From NCBI GenBank assembly GCA_013397115.1, contig VWZW01004725.1:62001-126000 (forward strand): 64,000 nucleotides of DNA, written 5' to 3'. The notes beneath the pieces were generated by a model. That model searched no databases, was not told the origin of the DNA, and worked only from the letters and a program-made list of their open reading frames with translations. The position numbers were made by a program, and so were the translations under genes. The stretch's first letter is position 1. Every line of letters starts with the position of its first letter. This document shows, in pieces, positions 61,973-64,000 of the stretch. The DNA is from Edolisoma coerulescens. Taxonomy: Eukaryota; Chordata; Aves; Passeriformes; Campephagidae.

Positions 61973-64000
61973 GGCTGCTTAGTAATGGACAAAGAAATAT
62001 TAACCTTTCTGCAGACTACAAAGGCAGTCGTGTGTATTTCTAAGACTAGTCCCCATTTATAGCAAGGACGACATATATGTTCTTTACCACCCTGTAAATT
62101 TAGCCTAATGAACTACACTTGCTCACATTTGGCCACTAAATGTTACTTGGTGTTAGTTTACCTAGTATGAGAAATTTCATTGGAAGAGACTGAGATTAAT
62201 AACCCATCAATCCCAGGCTTGGTAATACATTTTTTCCCAGGAGGGCTGTGAATGCCACAATTGACTTCAATCTGTTTTCAGCACCCATTTAAGAAAATGG
62301 ATATGTATCTAATGTTCAGAACACAGGTAATACCTCTAGTTTCAGCAGAATTACTCTTGCTCCATATTATACAAGGTAGATGAGGAGTGTTTTTAAATAC
62401 CCTGCTGGTATGGACATGATTCTACAATAAATAATCATGCTGAGTGCTACCAACACACATGAGCAAACCAGTGTGTTCAGCATTTCTTGCATTATTAATC
62501 TGACATTTACTGAAATATTCAAAGATCTTCAGTGATTTATGTTAACTACAGTGGGTTCTGAACCACACCTGTTAAAAAGATATCTACATAGTGTATTTCA
62601 AAAGCAGCAATTGATAGTCGTGTTGATTTAAATCAGGCTTTTGTAGCTTTGTGTTAACGATCAAATAAGCTTTTGGTATCTTACACCCATCTTTTAAACA
62701 CAGTTAAGAAAGGGATACAGAAAGTATGCTCCTAACATTTTTACACAATCATGAAACAGAATGATGAAAACTCTATTCTTGAGCAAAACCACCGGTGATT
62801 CATCCTTTTAAATACAATTTTATATATAGATGTGAGCTGGTTTTGAATCTATATAAATCAAAAATAATTCTGCTGAAACTGATGGATTTACATGAGGGTA
62901 AACCTGTCTTGAGCTTAGAATGCCTTTGTTTTCTAGTAGGCATGGTTAGAATACTCAGTTTTACCAGGTGGAGATAGGTCTTGCAAACATAAATACTTTT
63001 CCCTCTCTTTTACAAAGCAACAAAAGCATAATTTATGAGCACTAAGGAGCATTATTGGTTTTCTGCTGAGAAAAGAACAGACCCAAAAAGATAGGAAGAT
63101 GGCACAGAGATTTTTTTCTTTGATAAAATACTGGTATTGAGGCTATGAGAATCCTTTCACATTTTCATGAAAGTCTCACAGTAATAAGTGCAAGCACCTT
63201 CTTTACTTAAAATCCTTGTCTATCTTTGCCTCCCATTGAATTTATGTGATTAAAAAAAATTCTCTTAGAAAAGCAGGACAGAAATTGAATGTCAAATATG
63301 GAGAAAACAGAAATATAAACCCATTGCCCTAGTTTTACATGTTTTAGGCTAACCTCATTAAACAGTATACACACTGTCACGGTGCTAGTATTATTATTCA
63401 TTAAAGTATGTTTGAAAAATCTAAGAAGTGTGAGATGGAGTTTAGCACTGGAGGCTTGAATTAATCTCTTGGTACTGAAAGAAATTCAAATGGGTAGCAG
63501 GACATATGCTTTAAACAGCCTTGGAAATTGCAATCAGCTTTTGGATTTAATAGAATATAAAGATTCAGCAATTTAGATATTAATGGAAGGGTAATGTAGT
63601 TGAAACAGCAAGCTAGGAAAATGATCTTTTTGGTAATATGTCAAGTTCAGCGATGACAATGTGCCTGTGAGGTGAGATGAGGTGAGCTGGAGCTGAGCTG
63701 CTGCTTAGAAACCTGACATGGAGACAAGCAAGGAATATTGCATGTTTTCCTGGTTCTACTCATTGGAGCAGAGGTTGGGGTGGGTTTCAGGTGTGTGTGC
63801 AAAGGTGCAAGAGTTGCTGAAAAGTTTCCACTGGCAGAGTCTCTCTCACTGTATTGTAAATCCCTTATTTGTGAGATTAACAATTGATTAACCATTTGTG
63901 AGACAGTGCTGGTGAAGGCAAATTTTAATGGAGAATTTCAAGGAAGCTTTAAAATACATACCTTTATAACTAATTAAAAAGAGTCTTGTTTTTTCCTTTG

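Larger units (their letters stand above)
43924..64000 (-). other. PRMT8: PRMT8 intron 1 (3' part; continues beyond the window)
   Basis: More than 20 kb of AT-rich intron. I searched the - strand for a CpG-rich first exon coding a myristoylation start (Met-Gly) and did not find one, so exon 1 should lie past 64000. The region holds an 8-base assembly gap, three CR1 pieces (50.2, 59.7 and 60.0 kb), an ERVL-type LTR at 61.4 kb and simple repeats. The longest open frame (46666-47103 -, 145 codons) has no recognisable domain. Confidence 0.7.

Overview
This is a 64 kb piece of a bird genome, AT-rich and intron-dominated. The bird call rests on many CR1 LINE fragments (the main avian retrotransposon), two solo LTRs of avian endogenous-retrovirus type, and two vertebrate genes whose split exons can be read precisely. 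There are no bacterial-style operons, and most open frames are chance or repeat-derived. I cannot name the species.

Layout. (1) 1-2487, + strand: the last two coding exons of CRACR2A (EFCAB4B), long Rab-GTPase isoform, ending in a Cys-Cys prenylation-type tail. (2) 2488-18525: about 16 kb between genes, holding CR1 copies of both orientations (10.1-10.85 kb and a nested cluster at 13.4-14.87 kb), a pyrimidine-rich tract, a diverged inverted repeat pair, and the probable 3' UTR of PRMT8. (3) 18526-43923, - strand: nine coding exons of PRMT8, a type I protein arginine methyltransferase. All junction phases agree and together they give 369 codons plus stop. With the 25-residue first exon that mammals have, the protein would be 394 residues, the human length. 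The SAM-binding motif, both double-E glutamates and the THW motif are intact. (4) 43924-64000: part of PRMT8 intron 1, with an 8-base assembly gap inside a poly-T run, CR1 fragments, an ERVL-type LTR and simple repeats. Exon 1 and the promoter are not seen and should lie beyond 64000.

The two genes converge tail to tail, as I remember them on human chromosome 12p13. I found no new multi-gene system. The most unusual structures are a CR1-in-CR1 nest followed by a nearly perfect 153-bp tandem duplication (14.2-14.5 kb), a sense-oriented LTR with complete promoter and poly(A) signals inside PRMT8 intron 7, a 13-bp perfect hairpin in PRMT8 intron 9, and the diverged inverted repeat pair at 4.7 and 7.9 kb.
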